Part shown: positions 53,222 through 63,420 of the stretch, in pieces
Position numbering within the stretch: position 1 is the first letter of the stretch
Layout: each line of letters opens with the position of its first letter
Translations under genes and position numbers: made by a program
From: Cupriavidus pampae
Lineage (GTDB): Bacteria > Pseudomonadota > Gammaproteobacteria > Burkholderiales > Burkholderiaceae
Direction: 5' to 3'
NCBI RefSeq assembly: GCF_914271485.1
Contig: NZ_CAJZAG010000009.1
Location: forward strand, 186,001-250,000
Length of the DNA: 64,000 nucleotides
The notes under the pieces: model-generated
The model's input: only the letters and a program-made list of their open reading frames with translations
What the model was told of the DNA's origin: nothing
The model's database searches: none

Positions 53222-54841
53222 TTATTCCCATTCGATCGTTGCCGGCGGTTTGCCCGAGACGTCGTACACCACGCGGTTCAGGCCGCGGACTTCGTTGATG
53301 ATGCGGTTCGAGCAGCGGCCCAGCAGCGAGTACGGCAGGTGCGCCCAGTGCGCGGTCATGAAGTCGGTGGTTTGCACCGCGCGCAGTGCCACCACATAGT
53401 CGTACGTGCGGCCATCGCCCATCACGCCAACCGACTTCACCGGCAGGAACACTGCAAACGCCTGGCTCGTCAGGTCGTACCAGCTCTTGCCAACCTGGCC
53501 GGGTTCGCACAGGCCCGCCGCCGCATCCTGTTCGGTCGCGATGGTCGTGCGCAGTTCTTCGATGAAGATCGCATCGGCACGGCGCAGCAGGTCCGCATAG
53601 TCGCGCTTCACCTCGCCGAGGATCCGCACGCCCAGGCCCGGACCCGGGAACGGATGGCGGTACACCATCTCCGGCGGCAGGCCGAGTTCGACGCCCAGCT
53701 CGCGCACTTCGTCCTTGAACAGGTCGCGCAGCGGCTCCAGCAGCTTCAGGCCCAGCGTCTCAGGCAGCCCGCCCACGTTGTGGTGGCTCTTGATCGTGGT
53801 CTGCTTCTTGGTCTTGGTGCCGCCCGACTCCACCACGTCCGGGTAGATCGTGCCCTGCGCCAGCCACTTCGCATTGCTCAGCTTCTTCGCCTCGGCCTGG
53901 AACACCTCGACGAACTCGCGGCCGATGATCTTGCGCTTCTGCTCGGGATCGGTCACGCCAGCGAGGTGGCCGAGGAACTGTTCCGAAGCGTCGATATGCA
54001 CGACCTTCGCATGCAGACGGCCCGCGAACATCTCCATCACCATCTTGCCTTCGTCCAGGCGCAGCAGGCCATGATCAACGAACACGCAGGTCAGCTGATC
54101 GCCGATCGCGCGATGGATCAGCGCGGCGGCCACCGACGAATCGACACCACCGGACAGGCCGAGGATGACCTCTTCATCGCCCACCTGCTCGCGAATACGG
54201 GCAACCGCCTCCGCGATATGGTCGCGCATCACCCAGTCCGGCTTCGCGCCGGCAATGCCGAGCACGAAACGTTCGATCATGGCGCGGCCGCGCACCGTGT
54301 GCGTGACCTCCGGGTGGAATTGCACCGCGTAATAGCCGCGCGCCTCGTCGGCCATGCCCGCGATCGGGCAGCTCGGCGTCGACGCCATGAGCTTGAAGCC
54401 CGGCGGCAGCTCTGCAACCTTATCGCCGTGGCTCATCCAGACCTTGAGCATGCCGTGACCTTCCGGCGTGACGAAGTCCTGAATGTCCTTGAGCAGCGGC
54501 GTATGACCGTGCGCGCGCACCTCGGCGTAGCCGAACTCGCGATGGTCGCTCCACTCCACCTTGCCGCCCAGCTGCACGGCCATCGTCTGCATGCCGTAGC
54601 AGATGCCGAGCACCGGCACGCCGAGATCCCACACCGCCTGCGGCGCGCGCAACTGATGGTCTTCGTACGTGCTGGCGTGGCTGCCCGACAGGATCACGGC
54701 CTTCGGCGCGTACTGCCGCACGAACTCGTCGGACACGTCGTTCGGATGGATTTCACAATAGACGTGCGCCTCGCGAACGCGGCGGGCAATCAGCTGCGTG
54801 ACTTGCGAGCCGAAATCAAGAATGAGGATTTTGTCGTGCAT
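53222..54841 (-). CDS. guaA: GMP synthase (glutamine-hydrolysing)
   Basis: A 539-residue enzyme converting XMP to GMP in purine synthesis. The class I glutamine amidotransferase domain comes first (residues about 1-205), with the catalytic Cys in [15 protein letters not shown] and the His-Glu pair in QFHPEVTHT. The ATP pyrophosphatase domain follows, with the PP-loop [15 protein letters not shown]. The dimerisation domain ends [18 protein letters not shown], the standard GuaA C-terminus. The gene begins 26 bases inside the end of a membrane-protein gene, in a run that starts with guaB. Confidence 0.98.
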   Translation of the reverse strand: MHDKILILDFGSQVTQLIARRVREAHVYCEIHPNDVSDEFVRQYAPKAVILSGSHASTYEDHQLRAPQAVWDLGVPVLGICYGMQTMAVQLGGKVEWSDHREFGYAEVRAHGHTPLLKDIQDFVTPEGHGMLKVWMSHGDKVAELPPGFKLMASTPSCPIAGMADEARGYYAVQFHPEVTHTVRGRAMIERFVLGIAGAKPDWVMRDHIAEAVARIREQVGDEEVILGLSGGVDSSVAAALIHRAIGDQLTCVFVDHGLLRLDEGKMVMEMFAGRLHAKVVHIDASEQFLGHLAGVTDPEQKRKIIGREFVEVFQAEAKKLSNAKWLAQGTIYPDVVESGGTKTKKQTTIKSHHNVGGLPETLGLKLLEPLRDLFKDEVRELGVELGLPPEMVYRHPFPGPGLGVRILGEVKRDYADLLRRADAIFIEELRTTIATEQDAAAGLCEPGQVGKSWYDLTSQAFAVFLPVKSVGVMGDGRTYDYVVALRAVQTTDFMTAHWAHLPYSLLGRCSNRIINEVRGLNRVVYDVSGKPPATIEWE

Positions 54842-55472
54842 GATGGGGGGATGGCAGTTCTTCCGTCGCGGGGTCGGGCATCACTTCGGTACCGGGACCG
54901 TAGCCCGGCGGCGGCGTGATGACCGGCTCGCGCCGGTATTCGGGATAATCGCGCGATGCGCCGGCCGGACGGCGGCCCGCATCGTCATAAACGTCGTTAG
55001 GACCGGCGTTGGCCGGATGCACTGTCGTCGGGGTTGCGGCATTGCGCTCGGCCTCGCGCGCCAGTTGCTGCTCGCGCTCGCGCCGCCGCACGCGCTTGGC
55101 CGCCGGAATCTGCACGGCCGCAAAGAACGCGAGCACCGCGGCCAATGCCAGCATCCAGATCTTGCCGGCACCCTGCACGGGCACCTCGAGGAACAGCACC
55201 CACGACACGATCAGAATCGCACTGACCAGATTCACCTGCCCGACGGTGCGCGCGATCGCCACCGTCAGTTGGCCGTTGATCGTGGCCTGCACCAGCAGCC
55301 AGGCAAAACCGACCAGCGCCACACCGAGCAATTGCCCGTACAGCGCGGGTTGTGGCAGCGGCAATTGCAGCGCGGCATACAGCGTTGCAACAGGCGACAA
55401 CAACAGCAGGATGCCAAGCAGCAATTGGAGCAAGGCATCGAGAAACAGCACCGCTCGCAGCAGTATTTTCAT
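54816..55472 (-). CDS. Membrane protein of unknown function between guaB and guaA
   Basis: A 218-residue protein with four predicted membrane helices at about residues 5-28, 38-60, 70-95 and 103-120, followed by a basic helix ([20 protein letters not shown]) and a Pro-rich cytoplasmic tail. AGGAG precedes the ATG at 55472. The 3' end overlaps the guaA start by 26 bases, so translation of the two may be linked. I do not recognise a family with known function. Confidence 0.8.
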   Translation of the reverse strand: MKILLRAVLFLDALLQLLLGILLLLSPVATLYAALQLPLPQPALYGQLLGVALVGFAWLLVQATINGQLTVAIARTVGQVNLVSAILIVSWVLFLEVPVQGAGKIWMLALAAVLAFFAAVQIPAAKRVRRREREQQLAREAERNAATPTTVHPANAGPNDVYDDAGRRPAGASRDYPEYRREPVITPPPGYGPGTEVMPDPATEELPSPHHARQNPHS

Positions 55473-55542
55473 TGGCGCTCCTGTCGATGAAAACTGATGG
55501 GCGACTCCGGTGGGCAGGTCCGGTTTTGATGATCCGATTGTG

Positions 55543-55602
55543 CGCACGGCCGCGCAACCCCTCCCGCAATGCTGTGCGGGTGAAGCTTCACGCGGCCGTG
55601 CG
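55543..55602. promoter_or_regulatory. Large nested hairpin between guaB and the next gene
   Basis: A perfect 12-bp stem pairs CGCACGGCCGCG (55543-55554) with CGCGGCCGTGCG (55591-55602). Inside lies a second hairpin, CCCGCA (55563-55568) with TGCGGG (55575-55580). There is no T-run, so it is not an ordinary terminator; it could slow or protect the guaB transcript. Confidence 0.55.
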
Positions 55603-55613
55603 TCCTGGCGCGA

Positions 55614-57109
<1,496 letters not shown>

Positions 57110-57190
57110 CAGGATTGCAGGATTTGCTGATGCTTTCCTTCAAACCCTTTGTTATGCTCGCCTTCCTTTCAAGAAGCGAGAACCAACACG

Positions 57191-58171
57191 ATGGGAATCG
57201 GCGTCTTGTGCGGCCTGCTGGCCGGCGCGTTCTGGGGCATGGTATTTATCGCGCCCAAGCTGCTGCCGGCCTTCTCGCCGTGGGAACTCGCGATCGGCCG
57301 CTACCTCGCCTACGGCATCGTCGCGCTGGTGGCCACGCTGCCGATCCTCCGTCGCGTGCTGCGCAAACTCACGCGCGCGGACTGCGTGGCACTGCTGCGC
57401 CAGGCGTTCACTGGCAACCTGCTCTACTACGTGCTGCTCGCCTTCGGTGTGCAGCTGGCCGGCGTCGGTCCCACCTCGCTGATCATCGGCGTCCTGCCCA
57501 TCACGGTCACGATCATGGGCCGCCGCGACCATGGCGCGGTGCCGCTGCGGAAGCTGATCCTGCCACTGCTCGTGGTGGCCGCGGGCATCGCCTGCATCAA
57601 CGTGGACCTGTTCTCGGGCGGTGGCGGTCACGGTGCCGCGGCCTCGGACATGACGGAGGCCGCGGTCCGGCCAGTCTGGCAGAAGCTCGCGGGCGTGCTG
57701 TGCGCGGTGGGCGCGCTGGCCTGCTGGTCGCTCTACGCGGTGGACAACGCGCGCTATCTGCAGCGAAATCCGCATTTCAGCGGCAACGAATGGTCGGCGC
57801 TCTACGGCCTGTCGACCGGTCTCGTTTCCGCGGTCCTGGCGGTTGCCGGCTGGACGCTCGGGTGGCTGTTCGCCGGCGACGCGCTGACGGCTACCGGTGG
57901 CCAGCGCGACTGGCAGTGGTTCTGGACCGTGAATGCCGCGGTTGCAATTGGAGCGTCGCTAATTGGCAACAATCTGTGGAACATCGCCAGCCGGCGTCTG
58001 CCACTGACGCTGTCCGGTCAGATGATCGTGTTCGAGACGCTATTCGCGCTGGCATATGGGTTTGTGTTCGATCATCGCTGGCCGCGCCCGCTGGAGATGG
58101 CCGCCATTGCATTGCTGATGGTCGGCGTGGCCTGGTCCGTGCGCTTGCACGCGCCCGACAAGTCTGCGTAG
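57191..58171 (+). CDS. EamA/DMT family transporter
   Basis: A 326-residue membrane protein with about ten predicted helices in two EamA halves (GLLAGAFWGMVFIAPKLLPAFSPWELAIGRYLAYG and, in the second half, SGQMIVFETLFALAYGFVFDHRWP). Members export amino acids, nucleosides or other metabolites. It is divergent from guaB, sharing the 113-bp gap, so a link to purine export is possible but unproven. The start at 57191 gives the usual N-terminus; an ATG at 57149 is in frame. Confidence 0.87.
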   Translation: MGIGVLCGLLAGAFWGMVFIAPKLLPAFSPWELAIGRYLAYGIVALVATLPILRRVLRKLTRADCVALLRQAFTGNLLYYVLLAFGVQLAGVGPTSLIIGVLPITVTIMGRRDHGAVPLRKLILPLLVVAAGIACINVDLFSGGGGHGAAASDMTEAAVRPVWQKLAGVLCAVGALACWSLYAVDNARYLQRNPHFSGNEWSALYGLSTGLVSAVLAVAGWTLGWLFAGDALTATGGQRDWQWFWTVNAAVAIGASLIGNNLWNIASRRLPLTLSGQMIVFETLFALAYGFVFDHRWPRPLEMAAIALLMVGVAWSVRLHAPDKSA

Positions 58172-58275
58172 ACTCTGGTGCATGCCGCGCAGGTCACTCT
58201 GGAGTGCCTCCGCATCGCAACGTTTCTTCCCACATTTCACGTTCCACGCTCACAACCCTGCCCGACGCCTTCGCC

Positions 58276-58821
58276 ATGACACGCTCGTTCGCGCCGTTCC
58301 TGCTTGCCACCGCCTTGATTGCCGCCGTGCCCGGCGCCGCCCTCGCTGCCCAGTGGCAATGGCGCGACGAGGCCGGCCGCAAGGTCTACAGCGACACGCC
58401 CCCGCCACCGAGCGTGCCAGAGCGCAACATCCTCTCGGCACCGGGCCGCGTGGCGGGCGCCTACGTCCCTACCAATAGCGAGACCGCCGAGGGCAAGAGT
58501 GCCGGCTCGGTCAGCACCATCGCGACCACGCCGACCGACAGTCAGGCAGCCCTGCAGGCCCAGAAGGAAGGCTTCGAGAAACGCCGCGCAGCACGCCTGA
58601 AGCAGGAAGAAGACGCCGCGGCAAAGGATGCGAAGCAGGCCCAGCGCACCGCGCGCTGCCAGGAGCTGTCCAACTACGCGGCAGGCCTGTCGCAGAACGC
58701 CCGCATCGCCCGTATCAATTCAGAGGGCATGCGCGAGGCACTGGACGACGCGCAACGTGCCGCCGCGCTCGAACGCACCAATACCACCATGGCCGCGGAG
58801 TGCAACGGCACCAATGGCTGA
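58276..58821 (+). CDS. DUF4124 domain exported protein
   Basis: A 181-residue protein with a signal peptide ending AALAAQ (about residue 25). The DUF4124 motif WQWRDEAGRKVYSDTPPPPSVP follows, then a linker and a charged coiled-coil (residues about 95-175) with two Cys that could form a disulfide. The function of the family is unknown. The open frame continues upstream through the transporter gene, but only the part from the ATG at 58276 is coherent. Confidence 0.82.
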   Translation: MTRSFAPFLLATALIAAVPGAALAAQWQWRDEAGRKVYSDTPPPPSVPERNILSAPGRVAGAYVPTNSETAEGKSAGSVSTIATTPTDSQAALQAQKEGFEKRRAARLKQEEDAAAKDAKQAQRTARCQELSNYAAGLSQNARIARINSEGMREALDDAQRAAALERTNTTMAAECNGTNG

Positions 58822-58833
58822 CCAGTCAGCCGG

Positions 58834-59205
58834 TCAGTCCGATTTTCCGCGGATCCATTTCTGACCTTCGCGCGTCCCGGTGGCGCGCGTCTTCTGCACC
58901 CGCCGACGCCGCGCCTGCTTGGGATCGGCGGTCAACTGACGGTACACCTCCACGCGATCGCCCTCCCGCACCACGGTATCGAGCGTCTTGAGCTTGCCGA
59001 AAATGCCCACGCGCATCGTGTTGGGATCGACTTCCGGACAGGCGCGCACCAGCCCGCTGGCCGCGATCGCCTGAACGATCGAGGCGCCCGCCGGCACTTC
59101 CACATCTTCCAGGAACACGTGGTCCGGCCGCGCGTAGCAGACCGCCAACCGCACCAGCGCGGTTGTCTCGCCGAGCGCTACAGGCAGCTCAGGCCTTGTT
59201 GTCAT
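58834..59205 (-). CDS. rnfH: RnfH family ubiquitin-like protein
   Basis: A 123-residue protein of the RnfH/UPF0125 family with a beta-grasp fold (VRLAVCYARPDHVFLEDVEVPAGASIVQAI, MRVGIFGKLKTLDTVVREGDRVEVYRQL). The C-terminus is Arg/Lys-rich. It overlaps the end of ratA by 17 bases; this ratA-rnfH pair is widespread in proteobacteria. Its role is not settled. Confidence 0.9.
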   Translation of the reverse strand: MTTRPELPVALGETTALVRLAVCYARPDHVFLEDVEVPAGASIVQAIAASGLVRACPEVDPNTMRVGIFGKLKTLDTVVREGDRVEVYRQLTADPKQARRRRVQKTRATGTREGQKWIRGKSD

Positions 59206-59629
59206 AGACCACCTCGGCCCGCTTGACGAACGAATCGACGAACGTATTGGCGATGATGCTGAACGCGGGGCCGATGATCTTCTCCAGCAGGATGCTCGAG
59301 AACTCGTAATGCAGGTGGAACTCGATCTTGCACGCATCGGCCCGCAGCGGCGTGAATTGCCACGTACCGTTGAACGTCTTGAACGGACCATCGGCAAAGG
59401 TCATGTCGATGCGGGTGGGACGCTCCTGCGTATTGCGCGTGCGGAAGTACTGCTTGATGCCGCTGAAGTGGATGTTGATGCGGGCGTCGAGCAGCGTATC
59501 GGTCTGCTCGAAGATCTCCACCCCGCCGCACCACGGCAGGAACTTGGGATAATCCTCCACGCGGGTTACCAGGTCGTACATCTGTTCGGCGGAGTATCCG
59601 AGCAGCACGGATTTATGGACGTCGGCCAT
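59189..59629 (-). CDS. ratA: RatA-like START-domain protein (CoQ10/ribosome association family)
   Basis: A 146-residue polyketide-cyclase/START-fold protein: SVLLGYSAEQMYDLVTRVEDYPKFLPWCGG at the start and a C-terminal helix GPAFSIIANTFVDSFVKRAEVVY. Some members bind the 50S ribosome, others act as coenzyme Q-binding COQ10-like proteins, and the sequence does not decide between them. It is divergent from smpB, the usual arrangement. Confidence 0.92.
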   Translation of the reverse strand: MADVHKSVLLGYSAEQMYDLVTRVEDYPKFLPWCGGVEIFEQTDTLLDARINIHFSGIKQYFRTRNTQERPTRIDMTFADGPFKTFNGTWQFTPLRADACKIEFHLHYEFSSILLEKIIGPAFSIIANTFVDSFVKRAEVVYDNKA

Positions 59630-59681
59630 GTATGGGGAATGCGGGGCGCTGCCGGTCTGGGCCGGCGCCTGTCTGGTTTGC

Positions 59682-59687
59682 TAGAAT
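59682..59687 (+). promoter_or_regulatory. Extended -10 element upstream of smpB
   Basis: TGCTAGAAT fits the extended -10 pattern TGnTATAAT with one change; no matching -35 was seen. It lies about 150 bp upstream of the smpB ATG, giving a long GC-rich leader with the 10-bp repeats. Confidence 0.45.
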
Positions 59688-59770
59688 CGGGATTTTAGCC
59701 GACACGCGCGCGAAGGGCATCCCCAGCGGACACCCCGCTCGGTCCTGCCACCCGCCGCGGCCTGCCACCG

Positions 59771-59797
59771 CCCGACACGGCCCGACACGGCCCGACA
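59771..59797. repeat. 10-bp tandem repeat in the smpB leader
   Basis: CCCGACACGG occurs at 59771-59780 and 59781-59790, with a partial third copy to 59797, 38 bp before the smpB ATG. Confidence 0.8.
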
Positions 59798-59834
59798 TTC
59801 CGCGGGCGCGCTCCGCAATCACTCATCGCACCGC

Positions 59835-60287
59835 ATGACCATCGCAGACAACAAGAAAGCCTTTTTCGACTACTTCATCGAGGAGCGATATGAAGCTGGC
59901 CTCGTGCTCGAAGGCTGGGAAGTCAAGGCGATTCGCGCGGGCCGCGCGCAGATCAAGGAGGGCTACGTCGTGGTGCGCAACGCCGAGATGTTCCTGATCG
60001 GCGCGCATATCAGTCCGCTGCAGAGCGCCTCCACGCACGTCACGCCAGACCCGGTGCGCACGCGCAAGCTACTGCTCAAGGCCCCGGAGATCAGCAAGCT
60101 GATCGGCAAGGTGGAGCAGCGCGGCTATACGCTCGTACCGCTGAACCTGCATTACGCGCGCGGTCGCGTGAAGTGCGAGATCGGACTGGCCAAGGGCAAG
60201 AAGCAGTTCGACAAGCGCGAAACCGAGAAGGATCGCGACTGGCAGCGCGAGAAGGCGCGCATCATCAAGGGCGGCGCCAAGGAGTAA
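59835..60287 (+). CDS. smpB: SsrA-binding protein SmpB
   Basis: A 150-residue protein that binds tmRNA and rescues stalled ribosomes. [34 protein letters not shown] and [11 protein letters not shown] are conserved, and the C-terminal tail [21 protein letters not shown] is the part that mimics an mRNA stem in the decoding site. Standard length. The tmRNA gene itself is not in this window. Confidence 0.97.
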   Translation: MTIADNKKAFFDYFIEERYEAGLVLEGWEVKAIRAGRAQIKEGYVVVRNAEMFLIGAHISPLQSASTHVTPDPVRTRKLLLKAPEISKLIGKVEQRGYTLVPLNLHYARGRVKCEIGLAKGKKQFDKRETEKDRDWQREKARIIKGGAKE

Positions 60288-60305
60288 CGGCCCCAGCCGC
60301 ATCCG

Positions 60306-62294
60306 TCACGGGTTCGGCAGCGCCTTCAGCAGGCGCCATAGCGTCGTACGGCCAATGCCCAGCGCGCGGCTGGCGGCGGCCCGATTTCCACCATGGGCCG
60401 CGAGCGCGCGCCGCACGTCGTCCGGCGTGACACTCCGCACCTCGCCGTCCGGCGTGACACTACGCACCTCGCCGGCAACTGCCGCATCGCCAGCTTCGGC
60501 AAACATCTCCGGAAAGATCTCGCGCAAGTCATGCTGCGCGCTCCACGCGTCGTCGGTCAGATAGATCGCGGCGCGTGCCACGAGGTTCTCGAGCTCGCGC
60601 ACATTGCCCGGCCATGCATAGGACGCGAACAGCGGCTGCAGGAACGCCACGATACGCGCGTCGTTTTTCCCGTCGCTGGGCGCGGGCAATCCGTACTTGC
60701 TGCGGCTCCGCACCAGCAACTCCCGCGCGAGCCCGGGGATGTCTTCGCGCCGTTCGCGCAGCGCGGGCAGCGCGATCTGCAGCAGATTCAGACGGAAATA
60801 CAGATCCGCGCGAAAGGTGCCCTGCCGCACGAGCTCGCGCAGATCGCGATGGGTGGCCGCAATCACCCGCACATCGATCGGCGTGGCCCGTCCGGCGCCA
60901 AGCTTCATCACCTCACGCTCCTGCAACACCCGCAACAGACGGCTCTGCAGCGCGGCAGGCATCTCGCCCACCTCGTCGAGGAAGATCGTGCCCGTGTGTG
61001 CCACCTCGAACAGCCCGGGTTTGCCACCGCGCCGCGCGCCGGTGAACGCGCCCTCCTCGTGCCCGAACAGCTCGCTTTCGATCAAACCCTCCGGCAGTGC
61101 CGCGCAGTTGAACGCGACGAACGGATTGCCTCGGCGCGCGCTCGCGTTGTGCACGCCCTGCGCGACGAGCTCCTTGCCCGTACCGCTTTCGCCAATCAGC
61201 AGCAGCGTGGCATCGTGCGCCGCGCTCGCCTGCGCGAGGCGTCGGACGCGCGCGATCGCGGCCGAGGTACCTGTCAGATCGGCCAGCTTGTGGCGTGCCA
61301 CGAGGTGCCGCGGCCGCTGGCTCGTGCGCAGGGACCGATCGATACGCTGCGCCACGAGCGCGTCCTGCGCCGTGACCACGATGCCCGCGCGCACGCCATG
61401 CTCGACGATCGGCAGACTGTTCATGATCAAGGCGCGGCCGCCGACCTGTTCGATGCGCTCGCTGGCCGGCGTATCGCTATCGCTATCGCCGGCATCCCGG
61501 ACGCTGGCGTCCCTCACGTGCGGCGCAAGCGTGCGTATGAGTTGCCCGCTGACATCCTGCGCACGATCCAGCCCCAGCAGTTCGAGCATCGCGGGGTTGA
61601 CCACCTCCACCTGCCCCGATTCGTCGAAGGCCGCCACACCATCGCGTAAGTGCGCCACGATCGTATTCAGACGCACGCGCTTCGATTCTTTCTGGCGGCT
61701 CATGCGCCCGAGTTCGATGGAGCGCTCGAACGCTTCTTCCACGGCGCCGAGGGAATACAGGAACACGCTGTGCAGGCCCGCGCGCAGTGCGAGGTCGCAG
61801 GCCATGCCCGGCCCGATGATCACCGTGCAGCCCTCGGCGGCCAGCGTGTCCACGGCCTCGCGCACTTCGTCGAGCGAGCGATAGGCGCGCTGACGCAGAT
61901 CGAGCCGCAGGTATTTGCCCAGCGCCGCGAGTTCCTTCGAGATGGCCTCGTGCAACACCAGCCCCACCGACTCGCCCGGCCATAGCGAGATCGCCTGCGC
62001 GATCGCGTTCAGCACGTCGAAGCCATTGACCTTGACCATCACCACCGGCACGCTGAGGTTGTCCCGCAGATAAGCGCCGTTGGAACCCGCGGCCAGCACC
62101 ACGTCGACCGTGCCGCCGTCGATATGGGTCTGCAGCGCCGCCACCGCCGCGCCGTAGCCGGCCCGCACCGAGAAGAAACGGGCCTGATCGGCATAGCGCG
62201 GCGCGACAGTTTCGCAAAGCGTCGCCAGTTGACTAAAACTGACAAGAGCAATGCCAGGGCGTCCCGGCACGGGATTCGATACGAGTTGGGACAC
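60306..62294 (-). CDS. prpR: PrpR-type sigma-54-dependent activator
   Basis: A 662-residue enhancer-binding protein. The N-terminal PrpR_N sensory domain includes [35 protein letters not shown]-like stretch follows at about 225-300, then the AAA+ domain with [12 protein letters not shown] (Walker A), the sigma-54 contact loop GAFTGA and the FLDEVGEMP segment (Walker B), and a Fis-type HTH ([21 protein letters not shown]). The GTG at 62294 has AAGGTG upstream; an ATG at 62360 would put the operator palindromes inside the coding region and is less likely. It is divergent from the lyase gene it probably activates. Confidence 0.88.
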   Translation of the reverse strand: MSQLVSNPVPGRPGIALVSFSQLATLCETVAPRYADQARFFSVRAGYGAAVAALQTHIDGGTVDVVLAAGSNGAYLRDNLSVPVVMVKVNGFDVLNAIAQAISLWPGESVGLVLHEAISKELAALGKYLRLDLRQRAYRSLDEVREAVDTLAAEGCTVIIGPGMACDLALRAGLHSVFLYSLGAVEEAFERSIELGRMSRQKESKRVRLNTIVAHLRDGVAAFDESGQVEVVNPAMLELLGLDRAQDVSGQLIRTLAPHVRDASVRDAGDSDSDTPASERIEQVGGRALIMNSLPIVEHGVRAGIVVTAQDALVAQRIDRSLRTSQRPRHLVARHKLADLTGTSAAIARVRRLAQASAAHDATLLLIGESGTGKELVAQGVHNASARRGNPFVAFNCAALPEGLIESELFGHEEGAFTGARRGGKPGLFEVAHTGTIFLDEVGEMPAALQSRLLRVLQEREVMKLGAGRATPIDVRVIAATHRDLRELVRQGTFRADLYFRLNLLQIALPALRERREDIPGLARELLVRSRSKYGLPAPSDGKNDARIVAFLQPLFASYAWPGNVRELENLVARAAIYLTDDAWSAQHDLREIFPEMFAEAGDAAVAGEVRSVTPDGEVRSVTPDDVRRALAAHGGNRAAASRALGIGRTTLWRLLKALPNP
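60419..60472 (-). repeat. 27-bp in-frame tandem duplication inside prpR
   Basis: Two copies of a 27-bp unit differing at one base encode the repeated nonapeptides EVRSVTPDG and EVRSVTPDD, in the linker just before the Fis-type HTH. Confidence 0.9.
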
Positions 62295-62305
62295 GCGGGA
62301 GCACC

Positions 62306-62359
62306 TTGGAACCGGGCGTTCCAAACTTACTTGGAACGTTCCATGAAACAAATGGAACA
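62306..62359. promoter_or_regulatory. GGAAC-palindrome array, likely activator binding sites
   Basis: TTGGAAC-N5-GTTCCAA (62306-62324) and TGGAACGTTCCA (62332-62343) are perfect palindromes, and a single TGGAACA follows at 62353. The palindrome centres are about 22 bp, or two helical turns, apart. The array lies 78-131 bp upstream of the sigma-54 promoter, the usual distance for enhancer sites, and just before the prpR start, allowing self-repression. Confidence 0.65.
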
Positions 62360-62436
62360 TTGTCGCATGTTGGCGTTGCGCGTGGCACTGCATGTAACTC
62401 GTTGTTTTGACTTGGTTTTATACATTCCAAGGTGAC

Positions 62437-62452
62437 TGGCATGCTCCGTGCA
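62437..62452 (+). promoter_or_regulatory. Sigma-54 promoter of the lyase gene
   Basis: TGGCATGCTCCGTGCA matches the -24/-12 consensus TGGCACG-N4-TTGCA except at two positions, and the GG and GC dinucleotides have the required spacing. It lies 39 bp upstream of the ATG at 62492. Confidence 0.75.
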
Positions 62453-62491
62453 ATGCAAGGGCAACTTTCTGGAGACTTGGAGAACCCGAAC

Positions 62492-63376
62492 ATGACCACC
62501 TCCTCCGCGGCCCGCCGTGCCGCCTTCCGTGCCAAGGTCAATGCACGCCAGGGCCTGCTCGTGCCCGGCGCGTTCAATGCGATGAGCGCCCGCATCATCG
62601 AGGACGCCGGCTTTGAAGCGCTCTATCTGACCGGTGCTGGCGTCACCAATATGTCGCTCGGCCTGCCCGATCTCGGTTTTATCGGTCTGCATGAAATCGC
62701 CGAGCACACCGCGCGCGTGCGCGATGCGATCGAGCTGCCGATCATCGTCGATGCCGACACCGGCTTTGGCAACGCGCTCAACGTGCGTCGCACGATCCGT
62801 ACGCTGGAGCGCAGCGGTGCCGATGCCGTACAGCTCGAGGACCAGATCATGCCGAAGAAGTGCGGACACTTCGCGGGCAAGGAAGTCATCAGCACCAGCG
62901 AGATGCTCGGCAAGATCCAGGCGGCCGTGGATGCGCGCGAGGATGAAAACCTGCTGATCATCGCGCGTACCGATGCCGCCGCCGTGCATGGCATCGAAGC
63001 GGCGATCGAACGCGGCCAGCGCTTTGTGGAAGCCGGCGCCGATGTGCTGTTCATCGAGGCCACCGAGTCGCTGACCGACATCGAACGCCTGCCCGGCCTG
63101 ATCGATATCCCGCAACTGATCAACATCGTGATCGGTGGCAAGACCCCGACGCAATCGCGCGAGAAACTGGCTGGGCTCGGCTACTCGATCGTGCTCTACG
63201 CCAATGCCGCGCTGCAGGGCGCGGTGCTTGGCATGCAGCGCGCGCTCGGCACGCTGCAGGCGCAAGGCCGCCTCGACGAGGATGCTACGCTAGTGGCACC
63301 GTTCAGCGAACGCCAGCGCCTGGTCAACAAGCCGCTGTACGATGCGCTGGACAAGAAGTACGCCGCCCGCGACTGA
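62492..63376 (+). CDS. Methylisocitrate-lyase-like enzyme (isocitrate lyase/PEP mutase family)
   Basis: A 294-residue TIM-barrel lyase. IVDADTGFGNA carries the metal-binding Asp, KKCGHFAGKEV the catalytic Cys, and IARTDAAAVHGIEAAIERGQRFVEAGADVLF the C-terminal barrel part. PrpB proteins usually read KRCGHRPNK at the active site, so this one may act on a related acid such as dimethylmalate or another branched malate. A Bug gene rather than prpC follows, which supports a different pathway. Control by the divergent PrpR-type activator through the sigma-54 promoter is likely. Confidence 0.85.
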   Translation: MTTSSAARRAAFRAKVNARQGLLVPGAFNAMSARIIEDAGFEALYLTGAGVTNMSLGLPDLGFIGLHEIAEHTARVRDAIELPIIVDADTGFGNALNVRRTIRTLERSGADAVQLEDQIMPKKCGHFAGKEVISTSEMLGKIQAAVDAREDENLLIIARTDAAAVHGIEAAIERGQRFVEAGADVLFIEATESLTDIERLPGLIDIPQLINIVIGGKTPTQSREKLAGLGYSIVLYANAALQGAVLGMQRALGTLQAQGRLDEDATLVAPFSERQRLVNKPLYDALDKKYAARD

Positions 63377-63420
63377 CGGGTGGCACTGAATTTCGATTTC
63401 GTTTTATCTGGAGACACGTT

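Noticed and set aside
53038-53298. An 86-codon plus-strand frame between the toxin-antitoxin-like locus and guaA
   Set aside because: It runs into the 3' end of guaA, contains a 12-bp tandem duplication and a terminator hairpin, and has no ribosome-binding site or family-like sequence.
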